NCBI GenBank assembly: GCA_025964575.1
Contig: JAOPYO010000021.1
Location: 1-64,000, forward strand
DNA: 64,000 nucleotides
Origin: Actinomycetes bacterium
GTDB taxonomy: Bacteria > Actinomycetota > Actinomycetes > Streptosporangiales > Streptosporangiaceae
Direction: 5' to 3'
Position numbers and translations under genes: made by a program. The notes under the pieces were generated by a model. It did no database searches. It saw nothing but the letters and a program-made list of their open reading frames with translations, and was not told the DNA's origin. Below are positions 24,838 through 32,294 of this stretch, piece by piece. Position 1 is the first letter of the stretch; each line of letters opens with the position of its first letter.

Positions 24838-26030
24838 GACCACACCTGCTCAACCACATCACCGCCCTGACCGACCACACCCTGCCCGCCTACCTGTACG
24901 ACCTGACCGCACTCCACGACCACGCCACCGCCATCAGGGAGGCCCTGCCCGAACGCGTGGAGGTCTTCTACGCAGCCAAGGCCAACTCCGACGCCCGCCT
25001 GCTGGAGGTGCTGAGCAAGAACGTGGACGGGTTCGAGGTCGCCTCGGGAGGGGAACTGGACCACGTGCGCGGGCTGTTCCCGGACGCGCCGATCGCGTTC
25101 GGCGGGCCCGGCAAGACCATCGCCGAGCTGGTGCAGGCGCTGGATACCGGTGTCGAGCGCCTGCACGTGGAGAGCGAGCGCGAGCTGCGCGTGCTCGCCG
25201 AACTGCTGGGCGAGCGCACCGCCGACATCCTGCTGCGGGTCAACCTGCCCATCGCGCTCGGCCCGGTGCCGCTCGCCATGGGCGGGCGGCCCAGCCCCTT
25301 CGGCCTGGACCCCGCGCACCTGGACGGCTGCCTGCGGCTTCTGGCCGAGCACCCGCGGATCCGGTTGCGCGGTGTCCACGCCCACCTGGCCAGCGGCCTG
25401 GACGCCACCGCCCAGCTCGGCCTGGCCGAGCAGATTGTCGCCTGGGCCTGCGACTGGGCACGCACCCGCGAGCTCCCGCTGACCGAAGTCAACATCGGTG
25501 GGGGGATGGGCGTCGACTACCACGACCCCGACCGGAGGTTCGACTGGCCGGTCTTCGGAGCCGGCCTGCGCCGGCTCCTCGCCGACCACCCCGGCCTCAC
25601 GCTGCGCATCGAACCCGGCCGCTCCGTCAGCGTGTACTGCGGCTGGTACGTGACCGAGGTGCTGGACCTTAAACACAGCTACGGCGAGGCGTTCGCCGTG
25701 CTGCGTGGCGGCACTCACCATCTGCGCACCCCGGCGACCAGGCATCACGACCAGCCGTTCCAGGTGATCCCCGCCGAAGGCTGGCCCTGGCCGTGGACCC
25801 GCCCCGCCGCCATCGATGAGCCGGTGACGCTGGTCGGGCAGTTGTGCACGCCCAAGGACGTCCTGGCCAGCCGGATCCCCGTCCGGCAGCTGCGTGCCGG
25901 TGACCGGATCGCCTTCGCCATGACCGGCGCGTACGCATGGAACATCTCCCACCACCAGTTCCTCATGCACCCCGCCCCCGGCTTCCACTACCTGGATCAC
26001 GTGCCCGCAGCGGCCCCGACCCCGGGGTGA
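24834..26030 (+). CDS. Fold-type III PLP-dependent decarboxylase (siderophore-associated)
   Basis: A 398-residue protein of the LysA/ornithine decarboxylase/SbnH group. The PLP lysine is K49 in FYAAKANSD; HAHLASG (182-188), GGGMGVDY (222-229), EPGRS (260-264), C338 and Y367 match the barrel and dimer active site. It should decarboxylate an amino acid (ornithine, lysine, diaminopropionate) or a citryl-amino-acid intermediate, as SbnH does in staphyloferrin B synthesis. Racemase activity, as for SfaC in staphyloferrin A, is an alternative. The ATG overlaps the second synthetase stop; MFS follows four bases after its own stop. Confidence 0.88.
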   Translation: MRPHLLNHITALTDHTLPAYLYDLTALHDHATAIREALPERVEVFYAAKANSDARLLEVLSKNVDGFEVASGGELDHVRGLFPDAPIAFGGPGKTIAELVQALDTGVERLHVESERELRVLAELLGERTADILLRVNLPIALGPVPLAMGGRPSPFGLDPAHLDGCLRLLAEHPRIRLRGVHAHLASGLDATAQLGLAEQIVAWACDWARTRELPLTEVNIGGGMGVDYHDPDRRFDWPVFGAGLRRLLADHPGLTLRIEPGRSVSVYCGWYVTEVLDLKHSYGEAFAVLRGGTHHLRTPATRHHDQPFQVIPAEGWPWPWTRPAAIDEPVTLVGQLCTPKDVLASRIPVRQLRAGDRIAFAMTGAYAWNISHHQFLMHPAPGFHYLDHVPAAAPTPG

Positions 26031-26034
26031 GGAC

Positions 26035-27555
26035 ATGAGTAAACATCGCCTTGGCGGTCTCGACGACCGGACGCGGCCGCCGCGCGAAGCACCGGTGATG
26101 CCCGACACGAACGGCCTCCGTCGCCTACGGACCGGAAAGCTACGCACCGGGGCCTTGCGCCTCGAGGCGTGGGGCAGGAAGGCCTTACGGGCGCGTCCCT
26201 CAGGTGAGGCGTTGCGCACGCTCGGGTCCCGCAATTTCCGCCGCTATCTGGTCGGGCAACTGGTCTCCAATGTCGGCACCTGGATGCAGCGCGCGGCCCA
26301 GGATCTGCTGGTGCTCCAGCTCACCGGCAGCGGCAGCGCGGTCGGCATCGTGACGGCCTTGCAGTTCCTGCCGCAAACCCTCTTCGGCCTGTTCGGCGGG
26401 GTCATCGCCGACCGCTTCCCTCGGCGCCGGCTGCTGCTGGTCACCCAGACCTCCATGGGTCTGCAGTCGTTGCTGCTCGGCGTCGCGACCGTTACCGGTG
26501 CCGTGAACCTCTGGTGCGTCTACGCGCTCGCCTTCGTGCTCGGAGCCGCCACCGCCCTCGACGGCCCCGCCCGCAACGCCTTCATCTGCGAACTGGTCAC
26601 CCGCGACCACCTCCCCAGCGCGGTCGGCCTGAACTCCGCGCAGTTCAACCTGGCGCGCATCCTCGGCCCCGCCCTCGCAGGTCTGGGCGTGGCGGTCGCC
26701 GGCACCGGCCCGGTCTTCCTGCTCAACGCGGCCTCCTATCTGGCGGTTCTGTACGGGCTGTTCGCCATCCGCACCGGCGAACTGATCCCCGCATGCCGGC
26801 CGGAACGCAGCCCCACCCGGGTGTCCGAGGCCTTCCGGCACGTGCGGTCCAACCCGGACCTGCTGTTACCGATCGCCCTCATCGGCTGTGTCGGCACCTT
26901 CGGCCTCAACTTCCAGGTGACCATCTCCCTGGTGGCCATCACCGAGTTCCACTCCGGGGCCGCCGCCTTCGGCTACCTCTCGGCCGCGTACGCCGTGGGC
27001 AGCCTCATCGGCGCGGTCCGCGGAGCCGGCTGCCGCACACCCCCCACCACGCGCCGCCTGGTCACCGCGGCGGTCGTCTTCGGCGCTCTCGAAGCCACGG
27101 CCGGCCTCATGCCCGACTACGCCACCTTCATGGCCCTGCTGATACCGACAGGCCTCGCCTCGGTCACCGTGACCATCACCGCCAACGCCCTGACCCAACT
27201 GCACGCCGAGCCGCGTATGCGCGGCCGGGTCCTGTCCATCTACTTCCTGGTCCTGCTCGGCGGGACTCCCCTGGGCGCCCCGCTGGTGGGTCTGGCCTCC
27301 GACGCACTCGGCGCCCGATTCAGCCTGGTCCTCGCGGGCCTGATCTGCGCCCTGTCCGCGGTCTTCCTCGCTGCGGGGATCACGGCTCATGCCCACCGGC
27401 CGATGCGTCGCCGCCGCTCACGCTCACGCACCGCATTCCCGCCACCAGAGCGCGACGACGCGCCGTGGCCGACCAACCCCACTGTTGCTGACGCCGGAGG
27501 TTCCACCACAGCGTCCGGGAGATCGCCGGACACAGCGACATCAAGGTCGCCATGA
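26035..27555 (+). CDS. MFS exporter (EntS-like), siderophore export
   Basis: A 506-residue major facilitator with about 12 membrane segments after an approximately 60-residue cytoplasmic N-terminus. It has MFS loop features (GGVIADRFPRRRLLL). This EntS-like type exports siderophores, and its place as last gene of the NIS operon supports that. The ATG lies four bases after the decarboxylase stop with TGAGGA upstream. The last 25 or so residues (from about 27480) are read from DNA that in another frame encodes a tyrosine-recombinase C-terminus, so the native end is probably shorter. Confidence 0.87.
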   Translation: MSKHRLGGLDDRTRPPREAPVMPDTNGLRRLRTGKLRTGALRLEAWGRKALRARPSGEALRTLGSRNFRRYLVGQLVSNVGTWMQRAAQDLLVLQLTGSGSAVGIVTALQFLPQTLFGLFGGVIADRFPRRRLLLVTQTSMGLQSLLLGVATVTGAVNLWCVYALAFVLGAATALDGPARNAFICELVTRDHLPSAVGLNSAQFNLARILGPALAGLGVAVAGTGPVFLLNAASYLAVLYGLFAIRTGELIPACRPERSPTRVSEAFRHVRSNPDLLLPIALIGCVGTFGLNFQVTISLVAITEFHSGAAAFGYLSAAYAVGSLIGAVRGAGCRTPPTTRRLVTAAVVFGALEATAGLMPDYATFMALLIPTGLASVTVTITANALTQLHAEPRMRGRVLSIYFLVLLGGTPLGAPLVGLASDALGARFSLVLAGLICALSAVFLAAGITAHAHRPMRRRRSRSRTAFPPPERDDAPWPTNPTVADAGGSTTASGRSPDTATSRSP

Positions 27556-27569
27556 CGATCTACGCGTAA
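27492..27569 (+). pseudogene. Tyrosine recombinase C-terminal remnant
   Basis: In a different frame from the MFS gene this stretch reads RRRFHHSVREIAGHSDIKVA followed by MTIYA and a stop. GHSDIKVxMTIYA is the tail of phage-type integrases, around the catalytic H and Y box. Only about 25 codons remain, preceded by a stop at 27489-27491. It marks the end of a lost mobile element fused to the 3' end of the siderophore operon. Confidence 0.72.
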
Positions 27570-27871
27570 CGCCTGGCTGGATGACCAGCGAGCGGCGGAT
27601 CCCCCAGGCCGAGTCTTCGCGATCGCTCACCGAGCAGCGGGCCGCCGGGGCGATCGCGACCCTGATCGCTCCGATGCTTTCGAGACAACGATCGAGCGGC
27701 GTGAGGTCAGCGGGTGGCGGCGTGACAGATCCCACCGTAACCAGACCGTAGTAGCTTCATCACTGTGGGTAACATCTGGGTGGTGCTGGCGGCCCCGCCC
27801 GGGACCTCCGCTCCCACGGAGCAGGGCTCGGCCACGCCCGCGCGACCGGCCGCAGGCAAGGAGTTTGGTGC
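27570..27871. other. Gap after the integrase scar, upstream of blaI
   Basis: About 300 bases with no recognisable complete gene. It holds stop-rich debris next to the integrase tail and the promoter region of the BlaI-like gene (GTAACCAGACCGTAGTAG near 27737-27754 is a candidate binding region but is not clearly symmetric). AAGGAG eight bases before the ATG at 27872 is the ribosome-binding site. Confidence 0.5.
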
Positions 27872-28249
27872 ATGGTGGATCGTCCAGGAAACCGGCGGGG
27901 CCGGGGTGCGCTCGAAGGCGAGGTAATGGCGGTGCTGGCGGCGGCCGGCACGGCTTTGACGGCAGGGCAGGTTACCGAGCGCCTTGATGGTGGCCTGGCC
28001 TACACCACGGTGTCGACCGTCCTGTCGCGGTTGCACGACAAGGGCATGGTGTCGCGGCGACCGGCGGGCCGCGCGCACGCCTACTGCTTCCTTCGGGATG
28101 AGGCCGCACGGCGGGCCCGGGAGATGACCAAGCTGTTGGAGGCGGGGCAAGACCGCAGCCGGGTGCTGGCGCACTTCGTGCAGGACCTCGGGCCGCAGGA
28201 CGAACTGCTGCTGCACAGGCTTTTGCGGGAGGCGCACGAGGATGGGTGA
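27872..28249 (+). CDS. BlaI/MecI/CopY family transcriptional repressor
   Basis: A 125-residue winged-helix repressor with LTAGQVTERLDGGLAYTTVSTV...LHDKGMVSRRPAGRAHAY, the recognition and wing pattern of the BlaI/CopY family, and a C-terminal dimer helix. It overlaps the M56 peptidase gene by eight bases. In beta-lactam systems the partner peptidase cleaves the repressor. In actinobacteria such pairs also govern respiratory or copper genes. Confidence 0.9.
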   Translation: MVDRPGNRRGRGALEGEVMAVLAAAGTALTAGQVTERLDGGLAYTTVSTVLSRLHDKGMVSRRPAGRAHAYCFLRDEAARRAREMTKLLEAGQDRSRVLAHFVQDLGPQDELLLHRLLREAHEDG

Positions 28250-28271
28250 CCTGCCGATGGGTGACCTGCCG
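28242..28271 (+). repeat. 15-bp tandem duplication of a start codon
   Basis: ATGGGTGACCTGCCG at 28242-28256 and again at 28257-28271, giving MGDLPMGDLP. Both copies start with an in-frame ATG. Likely replication slippage. Confidence 0.9.
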
Positions 28272-29252
28272 GTCGTGCTGGTGTGGCCGATACTGACCTC
28301 AGCCCTGCTGGGGCTCGCGGCTCCTCGGCTGGTACGGGCCCTGCCCCCGGCCCGGGCGGTCCGGCTCCTGGTCGCCGGCGCCGTGACCTGTGCGGCCAGC
28401 ACGATGCTCGTGCTGGCCTTGACGGGATGGTTGCTGCTGGCCGAGATCCCGGTGGTGGCCGCCCTGGGGCACTGGTCGGCTCCGCAAGTGGATCTGCGTC
28501 AGCCCGTCCCCGATGTCGTGGAAGCGTTGGCGGGCGTGGCGTGGTTGGTCGTGATCGGCCGGGTGAGCGCTGCGATGGTGCGCTTTGCCCGCAGCACGCT
28601 GGCGTGCCGGCGCACCTGCGCTGAGTTCGGCGGCTCCCGTGGCGATCTGGTGATCATCGAGTCGGCGCGGCCGGAGGCCTACGCTGTGGCCGATGGCCTG
28701 ACCGGGGGAGGCCGGATCGTGGTCTCGACCGGCCTGCTGGCCGCGCTCAGCCCCGCCGAGCGGCGGGTGGTGTTCGCTCACGAGGCCGCACATCTGCACG
28801 GCCGCCACCACGTGTGGCGGGCACTGGCGGACGTGGCCGTGGCCGCCAACCCACTCCTGACCAGTGTCGGCGAGGCGGTCCACTACGGAACGGAACGGTG
28901 GGCCGATGAGGACACCGCACGGGAGGTCGGCGACCGGCGGCTCGCGGCCAGGGCACTGGCCCGCGCCGCCCTGGCCGCGAGCCGCAGCACGCCGGGGCCC
29001 GTCATGGGGTTGACCGGGTACGGGGTGAGCGAGCGGATTGAGTCGCTGCTCGGGCCACCCCCGCCCCGGCGTCGCCTGGTCACGGTGCTGATCGGCGTTC
29101 TGGTCGCGGTCACTCTCGCCGCGGCCACCGACGCCGACCTCGACACCGACCACTTCCTGGACCAGGCCGGCCGCCGTGCGCCCTCCGCTCCGGCGCCGAG
29201 AACCTGGCCGCCTGCCTATACCCCCAAGGAGCCAGGCCAGCCGACGAACTGA
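28242..29252 (+). CDS. M56/M48-type membrane metallopeptidase (BlaR1-like)
   Basis: A 336-residue protein with three N-terminal membrane segments, a zinc peptidase centre HEAAH in VFAHEAAHLHGRHH and a further membrane segment near the C-terminus (TVLIGVLVAVTLAAA). It lacks the extracellular sensor domain of BlaR1, as is usual for actinobacterial members. Paired with the BlaI-type repressor just upstream. The start is duplicated: ATGGGTGACCTGCCG occurs twice in tandem, so residues 1-5 and 6-10 are identical and either ATG could be used. Confidence 0.87.
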   Translation: MGDLPMGDLPVVLVWPILTSALLGLAAPRLVRALPPARAVRLLVAGAVTCAASTMLVLALTGWLLLAEIPVVAALGHWSAPQVDLRQPVPDVVEALAGVAWLVVIGRVSAAMVRFARSTLACRRTCAEFGGSRGDLVIIESARPEAYAVADGLTGGGRIVVSTGLLAALSPAERRVVFAHEAAHLHGRHHVWRALADVAVAANPLLTSVGEAVHYGTERWADEDTAREVGDRRLAARALARAALAASRSTPGPVMGLTGYGVSERIESLLGPPPPRRRLVTVLIGVLVAVTLAAATDADLDTDHFLDQAGRRAPSAPAPRTWPPAYTPKEPGQPTN

Positions 29253-29418
29253 GCTGTTCGACATCGAAGATCTCGGGCAGATGGTCAAGCTGACCGTGGT
29301 GCACGATGACTTCGAACCCGGAAGCGCCGTACTGGAAGGCATACGCGGAGGATGGCCACGCATCCTGTCCGACCTCAAGACACTCCTCGAAACCGATGAA
29401 CCGCTCATAGCCGGGTGA
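29251..29418 (+). pseudogene. AHSA1/SRPBCC domain C-terminal fragment
   Basis: Reads ELFDIEDLGQMVKLTVVHDD then FEPGSAVLEGIRGGWPRILS and SDLKTLLET, the C-terminal third of Activator-of-Hsp90-homologue (SRPBCC) proteins common in actinomycetes. The N-terminal two thirds are missing and the M56 gene stops where the homology begins. There is no start site in front of it that would give a full domain, so it is a remnant. Confidence 0.75.
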
Positions 29419-29444
29419 TCAAGTCGCGAGCGTGGAGGTCTGTA

Positions 29445-30083
29445 TTAGACCAGGTCTTTGAATTCGTGAAGGGTCAGATCCAGCACAATGGCGCTCACCA
29501 CGACGAGTGTGCGCAGTGGTTCGGATACCGGGCCGGAGATCTCCACGTTGTATCGGTCAGCGGTGGTCAGCACTTCCGTCGCGAGCCCCGCCCACTTCTT
29601 GCTCACCCGAGCGACGCGCTTGCCCTCGCCATCCGCAACAGTGAATCTGCGCAGCGACAAGTCACCGGTGATCTGGCCGATCGGATGGTCCTCCGCGTCC
29701 AGCAGTGCATAGTGACGCGTGGTGCGTTCCGCGCGGATCGCGCCGATCGGGCCGCCGTCCGGCCCGCGCACCGCGGTCACCCTCTGGCCTGTCTGCTTGT
29801 CGATCGTCAACAGGGGGACACCGTCGGCAGTGGTCAGCAGAAGTGCCCGTGCGCCGAGCAGTGGGCTTCCGGGTCGGGCCGCCTGCAAAGCCTTGCGTCG
29901 TGTCCGCGCGTCGGTCTCGGTGGCCACCGCGACTAACACGCTCTCCGCGTTGAAGATGTTGTATTGCGCTTTGGTGGGCAGAACCTTGCGCGGCTGCTGG
30001 ACCCTGAGAACCGGGGAGTCGAAGACGTCAATCACACCTCCGAGTATCACCGGAAAAATCAGTTTGGGAACACGCGAAGCCAC
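29445..30083 (-). CDS. LURP-one-related / scramblase-like protein
   Basis: A protein of up to 212 residues with the beta-barrel pattern of LURP-one/Tubby-like proteins: DSPVLRVQQPRKVLPTKAQY near the start, paired glycine-turn strands, IGQITGDLSLRRFTVADGEG, and a C-terminal hydrophobic helix (LRTLVVVSAIVLDLTLHEF). Bacterial members have no firm function; membrane lipid association is suspected. The start is unsure: GTG at 30083 has no ribosome-binding site, and GTG at 30035 sits too close to GGAGG. Confidence 0.7.
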   Translation of the reverse strand: MASRVPKLIFPVILGGVIDVFDSPVLRVQQPRKVLPTKAQYNIFNAESVLVAVATETDARTRRKALQAARPGSPLLGARALLLTTADGVPLLTIDKQTGQRVTAVRGPDGGPIGAIRAERTTRHYALLDAEDHPIGQITGDLSLRRFTVADGEGKRVARVSKKWAGLATEVLTTADRYNVEISGPVSEPLRTLVVVSAIVLDLTLHEFKDLV

Positions 30084-30128
30084 TACCGTGAGCGGCGTGT
30101 CTGATCTGTGGAATCACCACAACCGGTG

Positions 30129-30173
30129 ACCAGGTATAACCGGTCTTCATGACGCGCGCGGTGGTTACCTGGT
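30129..30173. other. Inverted repeat upstream of the LURP-one-like gene
   Basis: ACCAGGTATAACC (30129-30141) and GGTTACCTGGT (30163-30173) pair with one bulged base around 21 bases. It lies in the 278-base gap between two minus-strand genes, so it may be a regulator site or a terminator of the baeRF3 transcript. The rest of the gap shows nothing I can name. Confidence 0.4.
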
Positions 30174-30361
30174 CGACGACTGGACCGATGTGTCGGACAT
30201 GGCAGGCACCTCTGGCGCGTGGCCGTTAACACCGTTGAGTCGCGCTGCGCTGGAGCCCTCGGCGATCCAGCGCGCGAGGGAACCTGCACCTGGTGGTCGT
30301 CACCGTCGACCCCGGCTCTGCCTCACAGGCGTGGTGCCGGACGGCCGGCCGGGTCGGCGGC

Positions 30362-31465
30362 TCAGAAACGGAGCGCGGCGGCAATGTGGCCGTGGTCGGC
30401 GAGAGCGCCGTCGGGTACGAGAGTGATCTGGCCGTCGGCCCGGAGCACTGTCTCGATGAGGTCGTCCACGGCATCGGAGACGGGTTTTCCCTCGGATTCG
30501 GGCGCGTCGGCGGGCAACAGCCGCCCTTGGCCGGTGCGGGCCGGCACCAGGTGCCCTTCCTCGACCACCAGGTGCGCGATCCGGCCCTGGCCCGCGAGCT
30601 CCCAGACCTCCTCCAGGCCGCCGGCGAACCGGCGGGTCGAACGTGCCTTGTCGAGGTCGTCGACCGCCTGCCGCTGCCACCTTTCGTGCTCGGCCAGCAG
30701 GATGGGGTCCGCGAGCGTGGCGAGCTCGGAGGCGGACGCCTTGTCGAAGCTGCCCTCGGCCGTACCGATGATCGCATCCTTGACCGGGCCGCCCGCGACT
30801 TCATCGAGGTACGTCAGGTTGCGCGAAACACCGAGCACGATGACCGGCCGGGAGTCCCGCTTCAGTACCTCGTTGAGGTTGCGCTCCACCTGACGGAAGA
30901 ACCGCATGCGCCGGTCATCCTGGAACGTGACCGCCTCCTTGCGCAGAGGCACGGGACCACGCTCGTCGGGCAGCGTGTCCTCGAACAGCAGCGGGAAGAG
31001 CGCGTCGGAGACTTCGACGAGTCTCTCTCCGTCGCCGCTCCACAGCCTGGTGGGCTGCTCTGACAGAACGAGCACCCAGTGGTTCCAGCTGCGCTCCAGC
31101 ATCGCCACCAGATCACGGGTGGCGAATGTGTCATCAATGATCACTCGCTCCGTGACGTTGACCCGGGGAAGGACATAGGCATGCTGCTCGCCGCCCGGAG
31201 CGGCCAGCAGTACCAGCGCCTCAACGGCATGGGCCAGATCGACCTGGTCGGCCGCCTTCTCCAGGGTCGCCATGACCTCGTCGGCCATTCCGCGCGGCAG
31301 GTCGTGCTTCTCCTCCCTGAGCCGCCTGCGAGCCTCGTCGAGCAGGCTCTTCAGCCGTACCGGGTCCTGCTTGTTCTCCGGCTGGCGCCGGTGGGTCGGC
31401 ATGATCACCGAGACAGCCGGATAGGTACGCGGCTTGTGCAGATCTGCCAGCTCACCAGCATTCAC
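30362..31465 (-). CDS. Bacterial archaeo-eukaryotic release factor family protein (baeRF3-type)
   Basis: A 367-residue protein of the baeRF family, homologous to eRF1/Pelota. The N-terminal part begins LHKPRTYPAVSVIMPTHRR; the C-terminal eRF1 domain-3-like part ends GALADHGHIAAALRF, a strong family marker. The central region lacks a GGQ loop that I can see. These proteins are predicted to act on ribosomes or modified tRNA, but no reaction is established. Neighbouring genes give no clear pathway. Confidence 0.82.
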   Translation of the reverse strand: MNAGELADLHKPRTYPAVSVIMPTHRRQPENKQDPVRLKSLLDEARRRLREEKHDLPRGMADEVMATLEKAADQVDLAHAVEALVLLAAPGGEQHAYVLPRVNVTERVIIDDTFATRDLVAMLERSWNHWVLVLSEQPTRLWSGDGERLVEVSDALFPLLFEDTLPDERGPVPLRKEAVTFQDDRRMRFFRQVERNLNEVLKRDSRPVIVLGVSRNLTYLDEVAGGPVKDAIIGTAEGSFDKASASELATLADPILLAEHERWQRQAVDDLDKARSTRRFAGGLEEVWELAGQGRIAHLVVEEGHLVPARTGQGRLLPADAPESEGKPVSDAVDDLIETVLRADGQITLVPDGALADHGHIAAALRF

Positions 31466-31591
31466 AAGGTCCCCCCGAATTTCCTGTGATCTCGTCTGTC
31501 ACGATCTGGTCAGGTCCCGGAGGTGTTCCTCTCCAGGATCACTCAAGCGGGCCGAGTCGGTATCCCCGGAGGAAGCCATCGCTACGGCTTC

Positions 31592-31619
31592 GTTCAGGTC
31601 AAATCCCCCTGACCTGAAC
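31592..31619. promoter_or_regulatory. 10-bp perfect inverted repeat between divergent genes
   Basis: GTTCAGGTCA (31592-31601) and TGACCTGAAC (31610-31619) are perfect arms around AATCCCCC. It sits in the 256-base divergent gap between the baeRF3 and GNAT genes, about 100 bases before the latter. No T-run follows. Operator or stable RNA hairpin. Confidence 0.55.
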
Positions 31620-31721
31620 GGCGAGACCCTGTGGGATCGGCCGACCAGACCGGGAAGAAGCCCGCCGGGCATCCGGTTGCGGTAACGGAGAAGTCCCTGA
31701 CTCCCGGAATGGACCACGACC

Positions 31722-32270
31722 GTGCCTGAAGCTTTGATGACGAACCGGGTCGCGCTCCGCGAATGGACCACGGACGACGCCGCCGACGCCTACGCCGTGT
31801 ACGGGGCGGGCGAGGTCGCCCGCTGGCTGACCCCGGCGATGGACCAGGTGATCGACGAGGCGGCGATGCGCTCAATGCTCCGGTCCTGGGCCGCTGATCA
31901 GCCGACGCTCACGCCGCCGTACGGCAGGTGGGCACTGACCCGCCGCTCCGACGGGCAGGTCATCGGTGGTCTGTCGCTGCGGCCGCTGCCACCCTACAAA
32001 GAGGACATCGAGATCGCGTGGCAGCTGGCGCCCGGGTACTGGGGGCAGGGCTACGCCACCGAGGCGGCACGGGCGCTGGCGGGATGGGCCTTCACCCAGG
32101 GCGCCAGCGAACTGTTCGCTGTCATACGGCCCGGCAACGCCCGCGCGACGGCGATGGCCCGCAGGATCGGCATGGAGTGGACCGGGGAATCTGACAAGTA
32201 CTACGACCTGCATCTCCAGGTGTACCGGCTGCGCCCCGACGACCTCGTGGCGGCACCCAGGCAGGACTGA
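31722..32270 (+). CDS. GNAT family N-acetyltransferase
   Basis: A 182-residue RimJ/RimL-type acetyltransferase: RVALREWTTDDA near the start, the acetyl-CoA motif WQLAPGYWGQGYATEAARAL near residue 100, and GNARATAMARRIGMEW near 140. It acetylates an unknown amine. The GTG at 31722 gives five more residues than an in-frame ATG at 31737; neither has a strong ribosome-binding site. Confidence 0.87.
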   Translation: MPEALMTNRVALREWTTDDAADAYAVYGAGEVARWLTPAMDQVIDEAAMRSMLRSWAADQPTLTPPYGRWALTRRSDGQVIGGLSLRPLPPYKEDIEIAWQLAPGYWGQGYATEAARALAGWAFTQGASELFAVIRPGNARATAMARRIGMEWTGESDKYYDLHLQVYRLRPDDLVAAPRQD

Positions 32271-32294
32271 CGTCGCCGGGGGAGGCCCTGCCGG

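Noticed and set aside
30190-30426. A 78-codon frame in the gap before baeRF3
   Set aside because: Arg/Gly/Pro-rich, overlaps the end of the baeRF3 gene, and has no ribosome-binding site or family match.
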